A stretch of 64,000 bases of DNA from Salinicoccus cyprini (GCF_007713705.1 NZ_VMSJ01000002.1:124001-188000); one strand, 5' to 3'; positions 51,932 to 61,414 are shown, counted from the first letter of the stretch. Numbers and translations: made by a program. Notes: generated by a model not told the origin, from the letters alone.

Positions 51932-53126
51932 GGCTGCCACTCCTTCTATACGCATTGTAAGGTTGCACACCTGACTCCTCTACCTGGAAAATCTCCACAC
52001 CTTTTGCTTGGAAAGACATGAGTAATTCCTCAATTGCCGGGTCGGTTCTGCCCGTGAAGAGCAGATGGGAAGGCAGCGCTTCATGCAGATATAGGTGTTT
52101 CAGAAGACGATCGAAGCTTAATGTAAAAGACAAAGTATTGATACGTGCAAGTACTTCCAGTGTGCTTTTATAATGAAGTCCACCGCTGCCTTCAACGCGG
52201 CTGAGGAAGGTGTTGGAGTCGAAGGATGACAGATTGGTAAACACACTGTACGGTATCTGCAGTTCAGCAGCGCGACTGGTAAGATAGGTGATATTCTCAA
52301 TGACCGCTTCAATATTCGCCGGAGGCGCATAATTCTTTTCAGATCTCAAATTGATTGCAATCATCCATGAAAGGTGTGTCGTCTTCTCATAGATCCGGGT
52401 CTTGAGTTCTCCAGTTTTTGCACTGGCTTTCCAATGGACGTCCCTCATGCTGTCTCTCTGATGATAGTCCCTTGTACCGACTGTCAGCATTGGATCATTG
52501 AACATTGCCTTTCTCTGGATGAAGAGACCTTGTATCATTTTATTTCTCATATCAAACGGCGGTGTATGCAGCTGTTCAGGATAGACCATTATTTCATGCG
52601 AGGATCTTCCGGACTGGACAAGGAAAAGAGAACCGAATCCAAAAATTCTAGGTACTTCGATGTCTGTCCTGATGATCTTACTGACTCCACGTTTTCTGGC
52701 TTTGAACGGCACTTTCAGGATGGTGCTGCTTTTCGGCATGACTGTAAAAGAAGCGATTGTTTCAGTCTGGTATCTTGTTTTTAGAGAGATATCTTTCTCA
52801 AACTGGATATCATCGCCGGCTGTCAGTCTGAAAGCGGCATTGAGGATTGGCATCCAGCCCTCGTTTCTGATCTCTATTTCGAGTACGTTCTCCTGTCCTT
52901 TGAATAATCTGATGTCCTTATTGCGTATGGAAGCTACGAGCTTTCCGGGTACGATCTTCTCATAGATAAGATCCAGTACGAAAAAGGACATGAAAAAGCC
53001 AAGAGCGAGCACCAGCAATGGATTGAGATCCACACTATACAATATATTCATTATAAGGAGGATGAGCACTGCACCTGTAAAGAATGCCATTGATTTTGAA
53101 GGGCGGTATTGGGTTCTATAGTGCAT
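51918..53126 (-). CDS. DUF58-domain membrane protein
   Basis: A 402-residue protein. ATG 53126 follows GGGG by about nine bases; longer starts at 53144 or 53162 are possible. Two N-terminal membrane helices (about 9-45), a beta-rich part (50-190) and a vWA-like DUF58 region with the conserved VGTRDYHQRDSMRDVHWKASAKTGELKTR-type segment. DUF58 proteins are partners of MoxR ATPases in envelope or complex-assembly functions. It overlaps moxR by 11 bases and the next gene by 14. Confidence 0.85.
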   Translation of the reverse strand: MHYRTQYRPSKSMAFFTGAVLILLIMNILYSVDLNPLLVLALGFFMSFFVLDLIYEKIVPGKLVASIRNKDIRLFKGQENVLEIEIRNEGWMPILNAAFRLTAGDDIQFEKDISLKTRYQTETIASFTVMPKSSTILKVPFKARKRGVSKIIRTDIEVPRIFGFGSLFLVQSGRSSHEIMVYPEQLHTPPFDMRNKMIQGLFIQRKAMFNDPMLTVGTRDYHQRDSMRDVHWKASAKTGELKTRIYEKTTHLSWMIAINLRSEKNYAPPANIEAVIENITYLTSRAAELQIPYSVFTNLSSFDSNTFLSRVEGSGGLHYKSTLEVLARINTLSFTLSFDRLLKHLYLHEALPSHLLFTGRTDPAIEELLMSFQAKGVEIFQVEESGVQPYNAYRRSGSRVPI

Positions 53127-54075
53127 CCGGCGATACCCCATATTCGACCGGAACTTCAACATCGTCAAGAATGGCTTTCAGGACGGTATTCTGATCCGAC
53201 AGGGTCAGTCCTTCAAGGCTCAATACCAGCCGGTGAGGGAGGACGTACGGTGCGATATATTTTATATCGTCCGGCGTTACATAGTCTCTACCCCGAATCA
53301 TGGCGACGCCTTGTGCAGCATGCATCAAAGCCAATGTACCGCGTGGCGATACACCAACATCTACGTGTTCGTGGTGCCGGGTCTTTTCGATGATGTCGAG
53401 CATATATTCCCTAACGGACGGATCGACTGTGATATTTGCAACTCTGATTTGAAGCTTTGCAAGCAATGCTTCGCTGAAAACAGGCTGTACGGCTTTTGGA
53501 GCGCTGGCATCACTATGTAAAGCCATCATATCCAGTTCTTCCCTGCGTGATGGATACCCGAGGTCGATACGCATCAGAAAACGATCCATCTGTGCTTCAG
53601 GCAGGCTGAATGTTCCCTGGGTCGACTCTATTGGGTTCTGTGTAGCCAGAACAATGAACGGGTCGGCGATTTCGATTCTTTTTCCGTCTATTGTAATCTG
53701 CCGTTCCTCCATGACTTCGAGCAGGGCAGACTGGGTGCGTGGTGTTGCCCGATTGATTTCATCTGCCAGCAGTACATTGGTATCTATGGGACCGATCTGC
53801 AGTTCAAAATCATGTGTTTTCGGGTTATACATATTCAAGCCGGTAATATCCGTCGGCAGCAGATCCGGTGTGAACTGGATTCTGTTGAAAGAGCCGCCAA
53901 TAGTTCTGGCCAATGCTTTTGATAATGTCGTCTTGCCTGTACCCGGTACACTTTCAAAAAGAATATGCCCTTTTTTGAGGATACTGATGAAAATCAAATC
54001 CAGTACCTCATCCTGTCCGACGATCACTTTTCTTATCTCATTCTTGAAATCTTCCAAATGGTTTTCAATATTCAA
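53116..54075 (-). CDS. MoxR-family AAA+ ATPase
   Basis: A 319-residue AAA+ ATPase. TTG 54075 is preferred (GGTGGGG six bases upstream); a GTG at 54087 abuts an AAAAGG. Walker A ESVPGTGKTTLSKALA, Walker B LADEINRA, sensor 1 VLATQNPIE, the RFLMRIDLGYPSR arginine region and C-terminal lid SPRGTLALMHAAQ. MoxR proteins act as chaperones that activate partner complexes, usually with DUF58 proteins, as here. Confidence 0.92.
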   Translation of the reverse strand: MNIENHLEDFKNEIRKVIVGQDEVLDLIFISILKKGHILFESVPGTGKTTLSKALARTIGGSFNRIQFTPDLLPTDITGLNMYNPKTHDFELQIGPIDTNVLLADEINRATPRTQSALLEVMEERQITIDGKRIEIADPFIVLATQNPIESTQGTFSLPEAQMDRFLMRIDLGYPSRREELDMMALHSDASAPKAVQPVFSEALLAKLQIRVANITVDPSVREYMLDIIEKTRHHEHVDVGVSPRGTLALMHAAQGVAMIRGRDYVTPDDIKYIAPYVLPHRLVLSLEGLTLSDQNTVLKAILDDVEVPVEYGVSPDAL

Positions 54076-54135
54076 AATTTTCCCCACCTTTTCATTTAAC
54101 TACATGTTAATAGAAGAAGGAAAACATTGCCATAG

Positions 54136-54150
54136 GTTTATTGAATAAAC
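54136..54150. promoter_or_regulatory. Perfect palindrome upstream of the SQR-like gene
   Basis: GTTTATT-G-AATAAAC, a 7+1+7 palindrome 47 bases before the SQR start codon. It has the form of an operator for a dimeric repressor; the protein that binds is unknown. Confidence 0.4.
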
Positions 54151-54196
54151 TTATGACTAAAGGGGAAAGATAACTAAAACGGAGGAGGCGGAAAGC

Positions 54197-55381
54197 ATGA
54201 AACAGCATTATCGACTGATTATACTTGGTGGAGGCACTGCTGGCATTTCCACAGCAAACCGTATGCTGAGTGAAGATAAAAAACTGGCAAATGACATATT
54301 GATCATAGAACCTCGGGACCATCACTATTTCCAGCCGGGCTGGCCACTCGTCGGCAGTGGAGAAATGAAGCTTGAATCCACACGGAAACCGATGAGCAGG
54401 GTGATGCCTAAAGGCGTCAGGTGGCTCCAGGAAGCAGTCAGACATGTCGATCCTGTCAAAAGGGAAGTAAAAGCCGGGAACCGCATTGTCAAATACGATT
54501 TTCTTGTAGTGGCTCTCGGCATCGAACTGGATTATGATGCAATTGAAGGTGCGAGGGAATCGCTCGGAAAGAATGGCGTCTGTACCAACTATATATATGA
54601 TCTGGTCAATTACACTTATGACACACTGCAGAACGTGAAGGCAGGTAATATTGTTGTGACCAAACCGCAGTCCAAAATAAAAGGGGGCGTTTCAGCCGAA
54701 AACTCGCTCTTTACCATGGATGAATATGTGAAGGATCATGACCTGGATGTCAATCTTGTCTTTCGAAGTGGCAGCAATGAGATTTTTCCAGTCAAGAAGT
54801 ACAGTGACAACCTGACGGCACAACTGGATGAAAAGGGGATAGACTACAAACTGGAACAGGAGCTCGTCGAAGTCAGAGGAGAGCATAAGGAAGCAGTCTT
54901 CAAAGACCTTGGGACGGGCGAACTTCATGTTATTCCTTTTGAAATGCTGATCATCACGCCGCCGATGCACGGGCCTTCAGTACTTGAAGATTCCGGACTG
55001 CTTGACCCGGAAGGATGGGTGAGCGTGGATCGCCACACCATGATGCATAACACCTATACAACCGTGTTTTCACTGGGGGATGCCTCCAGTCTGCCGACAT
55101 TCAAGATGGGCAGTGCAGTCAAGGAGCAGATGCCGATTCTGGTCAAGAATCTGCTGGAACGGATGGATGATAAAGCACCGTCCCATAAGTATGATGGTAA
55201 GACAGCATGCCCTATAGCAACAGAATATGGCCATCTGATACTCGCTGAGTTCGATTATAATCATATGCCTGAAGAATCCACGTTTCTCAACCAGTCGGAC
55301 GACAAGTGGTTGTTCTATCAGTTCAAGAAGAATATGCTGCCTATCATGTACTGGTATGCGTTATTGAAAGGGAAAGTATAA
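54197..55381 (+). CDS. Sulfide:quinone oxidoreductase-like flavoprotein
   Basis: A 394-residue membrane-associated FAD protein of the SQR/NDH-2 group. RLIILGGGTAGISTANRML binds FAD; YFQPGWPLVGSG, YDFLVVALGIELDYD and SLGDASSLPTFKMGSA follow, and the C-terminus is amphipathic (MLPIMYWYALLKGKV). It has only two cysteines, Cys129 (GVCTNY) and Cys338 (KTACPIAT), matching the first and last SQR cysteines. The central one, expected near 160-166 (SKIKGGVSAEN), is absent. In staphylococci SQR feeds CstA/CstB; here cstB is 28 kb away. GGAGGAGG precedes the start. Confidence 0.83.
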   Translation: MKQHYRLIILGGGTAGISTANRMLSEDKKLANDILIIEPRDHHYFQPGWPLVGSGEMKLESTRKPMSRVMPKGVRWLQEAVRHVDPVKREVKAGNRIVKYDFLVVALGIELDYDAIEGARESLGKNGVCTNYIYDLVNYTYDTLQNVKAGNIVVTKPQSKIKGGVSAENSLFTMDEYVKDHDLDVNLVFRSGSNEIFPVKKYSDNLTAQLDEKGIDYKLEQELVEVRGEHKEAVFKDLGTGELHVIPFEMLIITPPMHGPSVLEDSGLLDPEGWVSVDRHTMMHNTYTTVFSLGDASSLPTFKMGSAVKEQMPILVKNLLERMDDKAPSHKYDGKTACPIATEYGHLILAEFDYNHMPEESTFLNQSDDKWLFYQFKKNMLPIMYWYALLKGKV

Positions 55382-55412
55382 AAAGAGCTGGGCCATTGGC
55401 CCAGCTCTTTTG
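55380..55412. terminator. Bidirectional terminator
   Basis: AAAAGAGCTGGGCC pairs with GGCCCAGCTCTTTT around ATT, between convergent genes. Confidence 0.92.
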
Positions 55413-55413
55413 C

Positions 55414-57081
55414 TTACTCATATATTGTAAATTCTTCAGCGAGATCTTCGTCTTCATCGCTCAAGTTTGTTTCGGAGATGTTTCTGGCATTATAGCCGAT
55501 ACGTTCCAAAGTACTGATGAGGTCGACATAGAGCAATCCTCCATCGGTGGAACAGATGCCTTTGTTCAGGCGCTTTACATGCTGTTTTCTCAGTTTGTTT
55601 TCTATTTTATACGACTTTTGGCTCAGTCTGATGACTTCTTCCAGATCTTGAGGACTATAGATATCAAGAGAATCTATCGACTTCTTGAATGACTTGTACA
55701 CGTGGTCGAACAGATCATCAAGTCCCTCCTGGGCAGGTTCTGATAAGTCGATATTTTCACGATGCTTGCGGTTATAGAGCTCGGCAAATTCATCAATCTG
55801 TCCGCTGACTTTGTAGAAGATGCGCGATACTTCAAGCAGCGTGGACTGCCTTTCCGCGTCTTCGGCAGATATATCATGCTTCGATGCGTCGATGAGATAG
55901 GATCTTAAGCTGTCCTGCAATGTATCGACGACATTTACTTTCTCCTTGATCTGCTTGTACAGTTTCGGATTCTCAGTTTTACTGAATTCCTGTGTATCTT
56001 CAAGAATGCTCAATGTAAGATTACCGAGGTTTTTGACTTCCTTCTGCGCGCCTTGCAGTGCAAGACCAGGAGATTGTCTGAGAAGCAGAGGGTCGAGATG
56101 ATTCGGTTTGTAGTCCTCGGAAAAATCCTTGCCGGGTACAATCCGTGTTACAATCCACGCAAGAACCGCAATGAATGGCAGTTGTATCAGTGTATTGGAT
56201 ACGTTGAAGAAACCATGGGCAAAGGCGATTGTCATTTCGGGATTGAGTTCCAGAACGTTTCTCAAATATGAAATCAGTTGCACAAAAAATGGCATGATGA
56301 TCATGAATATCACTGCGCCGATGACGTTGAAGATGACATGGACAGCGGCGGCTCTCTTGGCAGCAATCGAACCGACAAGTGCTGCGAGAACGGCTGTAAT
56401 GGTAGTACCAAGGTTATCACCAAGAAGAATCGGTAGTGCTGCATTCAAGTCCAAAAGGTCGTTGGAGTAGAATCCTTGCAGTATGGCAATCGTTGCACTT
56501 GAACTTTGGACAACAACCGTCAGTAAAGTACCAACCACGAGTCCGAGGAAGGAATTGTTGGACATGCTGAGCATCAGATCACCAAAGCTCGGCAGGTCGG
56601 CCAGTGGTTTGACACCCTGACCCATCAGATCAAGACCATAGAAGAGTGCCCCGAATCCAAATAGTACACGTCCTATATTATTGAACTTTGGACTTTGATT
56701 CATAAAGAAGATCATGAAGGCACCAAGTGCCAGTATCGGTAGTGCATAGTCACCGATCTTCAGACCGATGATGAAAGCAGTGACTGTGGTTCCGATGTTC
56801 GCCCCCATGATCACGCCGATGGATTGGCGCAGGGTCATGAATCCGGCGGAAACAAGCCCAATGGTTATGACTGTCGTTCCTGAACTGCTCTGAATGAGGA
56901 TAGTGACGATGATCCCTGCAATTATCCCCTTTATGGGATTGGAAGTCATACGATTCAGTACTTCACGCAGGCGGTCTCCTGCTACTGCCTGTAATCCGTC
57001 CCCCATTTGTTTTAAACCATAAAGAAAAATACCAAGTCCGCCAAGAAATAGAAAAATGACTTCCATCGGACTGAGTTCCAT
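55414..57081 (-). CDS. Na/Pi cotransporter family protein with PhoU-like domain
   Basis: A 555-residue protein. About eight to nine membrane segments hold two inverted repeats, each with the QSSS motif (ILIQSSSGTTVITIGLVSAG and VVQSSSATIAILQGF) that forms the phosphate and Na+ site. After residue 340 comes a helical PhoU-like cytoplasmic domain. Typical of the NptA/YjbB group that transports phosphate, possibly outward. GGAGG precedes the ATG. Repeats resembling PhoP boxes lie upstream. Confidence 0.92.
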   Translation of the reverse strand: MELSPMEVIFLFLGGLGIFLYGLKQMGDGLQAVAGDRLREVLNRMTSNPIKGIIAGIIVTILIQSSSGTTVITIGLVSAGFMTLRQSIGVIMGANIGTTVTAFIIGLKIGDYALPILALGAFMIFFMNQSPKFNNIGRVLFGFGALFYGLDLMGQGVKPLADLPSFGDLMLSMSNNSFLGLVVGTLLTVVVQSSSATIAILQGFYSNDLLDLNAALPILLGDNLGTTITAVLAALVGSIAAKRAAAVHVIFNVIGAVIFMIIMPFFVQLISYLRNVLELNPEMTIAFAHGFFNVSNTLIQLPFIAVLAWIVTRIVPGKDFSEDYKPNHLDPLLLRQSPGLALQGAQKEVKNLGNLTLSILEDTQEFSKTENPKLYKQIKEKVNVVDTLQDSLRSYLIDASKHDISAEDAERQSTLLEVSRIFYKVSGQIDEFAELYNRKHRENIDLSEPAQEGLDDLFDHVYKSFKKSIDSLDIYSPQDLEEVIRLSQKSYKIENKLRKQHVKRLNKGICSTDGGLLYVDLISTLERIGYNARNISETNLSDEDEDLAEEFTIYE

Positions 57082-57441
57082 AAATATTCCTCCACCCAGG
57101 TAATGAATACCTTAACATTATATTAATGATCTTTACGCAATATTAACCATTCATATTACGACTTACATTATAGTGCTAAACTTATCAAAATGCACCAGAA
57201 TAAAAAAATTAACCCGGGTTAAAATTATATATTTGAGGTAAAACGTTTTCTCGATGGTTTTGTAATTTTGTCTCGATTTGTCCTCTGACGTGCATGATTC
57301 AATATATAAATAGTGTAAAATTACTATTGGAAATTCATAGTATTTCAATAGAAATTTATTCATATAAAGCATTGTCGACATTCGCCATATGATATGAGAA
57401 AATTAAGATTATAATTTAATATGGATGGGGAGGACAAGATA
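57082..57441. other. AT-rich gap between the Na/Pi transporter and HAD genes
   Basis: No gene seen. It contains TTAA-type repeats near 57112-57167, a perfect 14-bp palindrome TTAACCCGGGTTAA (57209-57222), several short inverted repeats around 57330-57360 and a TATAAT at 57410-57415 just upstream of the HAD gene. Confidence 0.5.
57112..57167. promoter_or_regulatory. Possible PhoP boxes upstream of the Na/Pi transporter
   Basis: TTAACA (57112), TTAATG (57123), TTTACG (57132), TTAACC (57143) and CTTACA (57162) are spaced about one helical turn or two apart, similar to the TTWACA repeats of PhoP-regulated promoters. They would fit phosphate control of the adjacent transporter. Confidence 0.4.
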
Positions 57442-58551
57442 GTGACGGTCGTACTATTTGATGTGGATGGTGTTTTTCTGAGTGAGGAAAGATGTTTTGA
57501 TGTATCTGCACTGGCAGTGCATGAGCTTCTGTATAGTCCGAGATATTTGAATCTGGATACATATCAGTTCCGCACCGATTACAGCGATAAGGAAATAAAT
57601 GAAATAAGAGCTGAAACATTCAGCAATGATGAGGTGCTCGACCGGTTCAAACAGATGGGTTTGAATTCAAACTGGGATATGCTTTTTGTTACATTTTCAA
57701 TTGTATATATCGAGTTGATGAAAGATGCAAAGCTCAATGTTGAAAATGTGGATATCGCTGACATTCATAGTGTCGGAGAAATGCTTGGCCTGCAGAAGGC
57801 GAACTATGCCAAAGTCGTCGATTTCCTGAAAGCGGACGACTATACTAAAGATACCATCTATGATGCACTCATGGCGTATGTCAGAAGGAACCTTGGCATC
57901 GAGGACGCTCAAGCGTTTGAGATGTCAGGACCGATATGGAGAATAGGGCAGTACAAATACCAGGAATGGTACCTGGGCAGCAGAGATGTAAAGACATCCA
58001 CAGGTATTGAACCTGAGGAGGCGGACAAGCCGGGTTTTATTCATGATGAAGAGTGGATTGTGGACCCCGAGGATATCAGAGGCATGCTGAACCGGCTGCT
58101 TGAGGCGGGTGTTGAAATTGGTGTTGCTACCGGCCGGCCGAGACAGGAGACGCTTATCCCTTTCCAGCAGGAAAGACTGACGGATATATTCCGTGATAAT
58201 AGAATATCCACCGCTTCCGAGGTGCTTGCTGCTGAAGCAGTGGATGAGGTGGAAGTCTCGCTTGCGAAACCCCATCCGTACAGCTATCTCTGGAGCCTGT
58301 ATGCTCATGATGTCAATCGCTTCAAAGATGCAGTGGATCAGAACAACATATCGGACGATCTGATATTCATCATAGGAGATTCTGTAGCCGACTACTATTG
58401 TGCAGAGTCGATCGGATCGGAGTTCATCGCAACACTGACAGGATTGACTGGGCATGCAATCATTCCAAGGTTCGAAGCTCTGGGCGTAGAGCACATGGTC
58501 GACACTGTCCTTGGAGTGGAAGAGATCATATTAAAAAGCCATCACTCTTGA
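57442..58551 (+). CDS. HAD-superfamily hydrolase with large cap (unknown substrate)
   Basis: A 369-residue protein. The GTG at 57442 follows GGGGAGG by eight bases; the in-frame ATG at 57421 lacks a site. Motif I VVLFDVDGVFLSEERCFD is at the extreme N-terminus, motif II Thr in GVATGRPRQETL, motif III Lys in SLAKPHPYSYLW and motif IV IIGDSVADYYCAESIG. A cap of about 200 residues separates motifs I and II. The fold is clear; the substrate is not. A terminator overlaps the gene end. Confidence 0.82.
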   Translation: MTVVLFDVDGVFLSEERCFDVSALAVHELLYSPRYLNLDTYQFRTDYSDKEINEIRAETFSNDEVLDRFKQMGLNSNWDMLFVTFSIVYIELMKDAKLNVENVDIADIHSVGEMLGLQKANYAKVVDFLKADDYTKDTIYDALMAYVRRNLGIEDAQAFEMSGPIWRIGQYKYQEWYLGSRDVKTSTGIEPEEADKPGFIHDEEWIVDPEDIRGMLNRLLEAGVEIGVATGRPRQETLIPFQQERLTDIFRDNRISTASEVLAAEAVDEVEVSLAKPHPYSYLWSLYAHDVNRFKDAVDQNNISDDLIFIIGDSVADYYCAESIGSEFIATLTGLTGHAIIPRFEALGVEHMVDTVLGVEEIILKSHHS

Positions 58552-58566
58552 AGTGATGGCTTTTTT
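58533..58566. terminator. Bidirectional terminator
   Basis: AAAAAGCCATCACT pairs with AGTGATGGCTTTTT, between convergent genes, overlapping the HAD gene end. Confidence 0.9.
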
Positions 58567-58569
58567 GCA

Positions 58570-60162
58570 TCAGGAAAGATTGACCTGTTTGACCCGGTGG
58601 AAGCCCTCGATTTTTATCAGTTCTTCCAATGCTTCTTTGCCTACAGTCTGGTCGAGCCTCAAGGAAAGCATCGCTTCGCCGCCTTCATCTCTTCGTCCGA
58701 GCTGCATGGATGCGATGTTGATGCTGTACTTGCCCAGTGTATATCCCATCTCCCCGATGATTCCGGGACGGTCGACATGATTGATGAAGAGCAGATGCTT
58801 CGTCGGTTTGATATCAACCTGGAATCCGTTTATTTTTACAATCCGCTCACCATAGCCGTTCAAGACGCTTGCACCAACAGTCAGTGTTTCGTCATTATTG
58901 ATCAGTTCCGCTTCCAGATAATTATTATAGCCGTGTGTCTTGCCTTGCTTTTCCACCTTGTACGTTACGCCCTGCTCCTGCAACAGGTATAGGGCGTTGA
59001 TGATATTGACGTTTTCCCCGAGGTGTGGCCTCAGCATGTTTGCCACGAACGAGCGTGTCAGAATGCTGGTGTCATCGAGTGCGAGTTCTCCGTGATACTT
59101 GAGCTTGATCTCGGATGGTGGCCGGTTCATCAGCTGGATCGCCACCTTGCCCATGTGGGTTGCAATATTGATATAGGGCTTAAGTTCTTCATTGATGTTT
59201 TCATTCATCCTCGGGGCATTTACAGCATGAATGATTACATTGTTTTCAAGTATATCGATTATTTCCCGGGAAACGCTGACTGCCACTTTTTCCTGTGCCT
59301 CAATAGTCGATGCACCAAGGTGTGGTGTAACAACAATCTGGGGATGGCCGAGAAGTTTCTGATTGGTCGGAGGTTCATTTTCAAACACATCGAGCGCAGC
59401 GCCACCGATCTTGCCTGCATCCAGTGCTTCAAGCAGTGCTGATTCATCAATGATGCCACCACGTGCGACATTGACAATTTTGAGTCCCGGTTTTGCCTTA
59501 TCGAAAAACTCCCTGCCCACAATGCCTTTTGTCTGTGGGGTCAGTGGTGTGTGAACAGTTACAAAGTCCGCATTCCTGGCAATTTCATCAATTTCCATTT
59601 TTACTATGTCCGCCTCCTGAGCTTTTTCATCAGAAAGGTAGGGGTCGAAAGCGACGATTCTCATACCGAAACTCCGGGCGCGGCGTGCAACACCGAAGCC
59701 GATTTTACCGACGCCGATGATGCCGAGTGTCTTTCCGTACATCTCTGTCCCTTTGTAGGCTTTACGATCCCATACACCTTCCGACAGCTGCTTGTGGGCT
59801 GCAGGTATCTGGCGTGTGAGTGCCAGCATCATTGCCAGCGTATGCTCGGTGGCGGAAATCGTATTGCCATCCGGTGCATTGATGACAATGACGCCATACT
59901 TTGTCGCAGCATCGATGTCGATATTGTCGACACCAACGCCTGCGCGTGCAATGACTTTAAGTGGCCGTGCACGCTGGATGATTTCCTCGGTGATGGTCGT
60001 CTGGCTTCTGACAATCAGTGCATGATAGTCCCCTACAATTTCCAGAACTTCCGCTTCCGTCAGGCCTGTATTGATATCCACCTCATAGTTCGGATGATTG
60101 AGCAGTTCCCTGATGCCATCTTCACTGATCGGATCCAGTACAAGTACTTTGAATTTATTCAT
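58570..60162 (-). CDS. serA: D-3-phosphoglycerate dehydrogenase
   Basis: First step of serine synthesis. ATG 60162 has AGGAGG six bases upstream. The 530-residue long form has the NAD domain (KTLGIIGVGKIGFGVARRARSFGM), the catalytic Arg in NVARGGIIDESAL, Glu and His in the ENEPPTNQKLLGHPQIVVTPHLGASTIEAQ-type segment, then an intervening domain. A C-terminal ACT domain (HLLFINHVDRPGIIGEMGYTLG) can bind serine for feedback. It overlaps the aminotransferase gene by eight bases. Confidence 0.96.
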   Translation of the reverse strand: MNKFKVLVLDPISEDGIRELLNHPNYEVDINTGLTEAEVLEIVGDYHALIVRSQTTITEEIIQRARPLKVIARAGVGVDNIDIDAATKYGVIVINAPDGNTISATEHTLAMMLALTRQIPAAHKQLSEGVWDRKAYKGTEMYGKTLGIIGVGKIGFGVARRARSFGMRIVAFDPYLSDEKAQEADIVKMEIDEIARNADFVTVHTPLTPQTKGIVGREFFDKAKPGLKIVNVARGGIIDESALLEALDAGKIGGAALDVFENEPPTNQKLLGHPQIVVTPHLGASTIEAQEKVAVSVSREIIDILENNVIIHAVNAPRMNENINEELKPYINIATHMGKVAIQLMNRPPSEIKLKYHGELALDDTSILTRSFVANMLRPHLGENVNIINALYLLQEQGVTYKVEKQGKTHGYNNYLEAELINNDETLTVGASVLNGYGERIVKINGFQVDIKPTKHLLFINHVDRPGIIGEMGYTLGKYSINIASMQLGRRDEGGEAMLSLRLDQTVGKEALEELIKIEGFHRVKQVNLS

Positions 60163-61297
60163 AATATGCCTCCTGTGCAGCAGCCAATGCTTTGCCATAG
60201 TACTGCTGATTGCGATAGTCGCTTAAAATTGCCTCGAGCGCTGCAAGAACGGTCAGCATGTCCTTTGGGAACATGTAGCCCATGTGTCCAATGCGTAGTA
60301 TCTGCCCTTTGAGATGCTTCTGTCCGCCGGCAATGGTGATGCCATGCTTTTTCTTCAGTGCATCTTTAATATGTGCAAGTTCTGCTTCATCGGATCTGAA
60401 AGCCGTGACGGTCGGGGAGGCGTATGCATCATCCACAAGGAGCTCGAGGTCCAATGCCTCGAGTCCGGCTCGGAGCATGTTGCGCATGCTCAAGTGGCGT
60501 TCAAATACTTTCTCCACCCCTTCTGCCTTGTAGAGTGAGAGCACTTGCGCCAGCCCCTGTATGAGGGAGACGGCCGGAGTGAAAGGTGTGGAGTGTGCTT
60601 CAAGTGCATCAAAATACTTGTTGATATCCAGATAGAATCTTGAAAGTGGGTTGTTGGCGGCACGTGCACGTGCTGTTTCATTCATTGCTACGAAAGCAAG
60701 TCCTGGCGGCAGCATGAGCGCCTTCTGGCTGCCTGTCACCAGGCAGTCGATGGCGTCCGCCTCCATGTCGAACTTCATGCCGCCGACCGCACTGACACCA
60801 TCCACTACGAACAAGGTATCCGGACTGTAGCTTTTTACCAGCTGCCCCAGTTCATTTATCGGATGGACTACGGCTGTAGAAGTTTCACAGGCTTGGGAGA
60901 ATACTGCTTTGATATCCGTTTTGCCGGTGAGGAAAGCTTTGAAATCTTCAATATCCAATCCTTCGCCCCACGGCACTTCATACGTATGTACTTCATATGG
61001 GTATGTTTTTGCGATACTTCTGAAACGGTCACCGAATGCGCCGCTGACAATGATGACAATGGCATCTTCCGGCTCAATCAGGTTGATCATTGAAGCTTCC
61101 AGTGCACTGGTTCCACTGGAGGTGAGGATGGCAACGGAATGGTCCGTTCCGAACAGGGTTCTGATATTGGACTGTACATCTTCCATCAGGGAAGTGAAGT
61201 CGGAAGAGCGGTGCCCGATCATCCCGGCGGACATGGCGTGTGTCACTTGTGGGGGAATTGGCGTAGGTCCAGGTGTAAGCAGCAGATTAGGTTCCAT
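60155..61297 (-). CDS. Class V aminotransferase (serine-pathway partner of SerA)
   Basis: A 380-residue PLP enzyme. LLLTPGPTPIPPQV at the N-terminus, TSSGTSALEASMINL (phosphate-binding loop), VDGVSAVGGMKFDM (PLP Asp) and the Lys in TGSQKALMLPPGLAFVA. It belongs to the serine-pyruvate/alanine-glyoxylate type. The overlap with serA suggests that it supplies the transamination step, standing in for SerC; the substrate is an inference. GGAGG precedes the ATG. Confidence 0.9.
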   Translation of the reverse strand: MEPNLLLTPGPTPIPPQVTHAMSAGMIGHRSSDFTSLMEDVQSNIRTLFGTDHSVAILTSSGTSALEASMINLIEPEDAIVIIVSGAFGDRFRSIAKTYPYEVHTYEVPWGEGLDIEDFKAFLTGKTDIKAVFSQACETSTAVVHPINELGQLVKSYSPDTLFVVDGVSAVGGMKFDMEADAIDCLVTGSQKALMLPPGLAFVAMNETARARAANNPLSRFYLDINKYFDALEAHSTPFTPAVSLIQGLAQVLSLYKAEGVEKVFERHLSMRNMLRAGLEALDLELLVDDAYASPTVTAFRSDEAELAHIKDALKKKHGITIAGGQKHLKGQILRIGHMGYMFPKDMLTVLAALEAILSDYRNQQYYGKALAAAQEAYYE

Positions 61298-61414
61298 TTG
61301 TATCGGCCTCCATTGAATAGATGTACACTATAATATCAGTTTTTTCTGTATTTTCCATAAACACACGGAAAAAATATCGGTTAAGTTGTAAAATTACAAT
61401 TTAAAGCGTTTCCA

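Noticed and set aside
59551-60312. A 253-codon open frame on the plus strand opposite serA
   Set aside because: It is antisense to the NAD domain of SerA, has no ribosome binding site and no recognisable domain.
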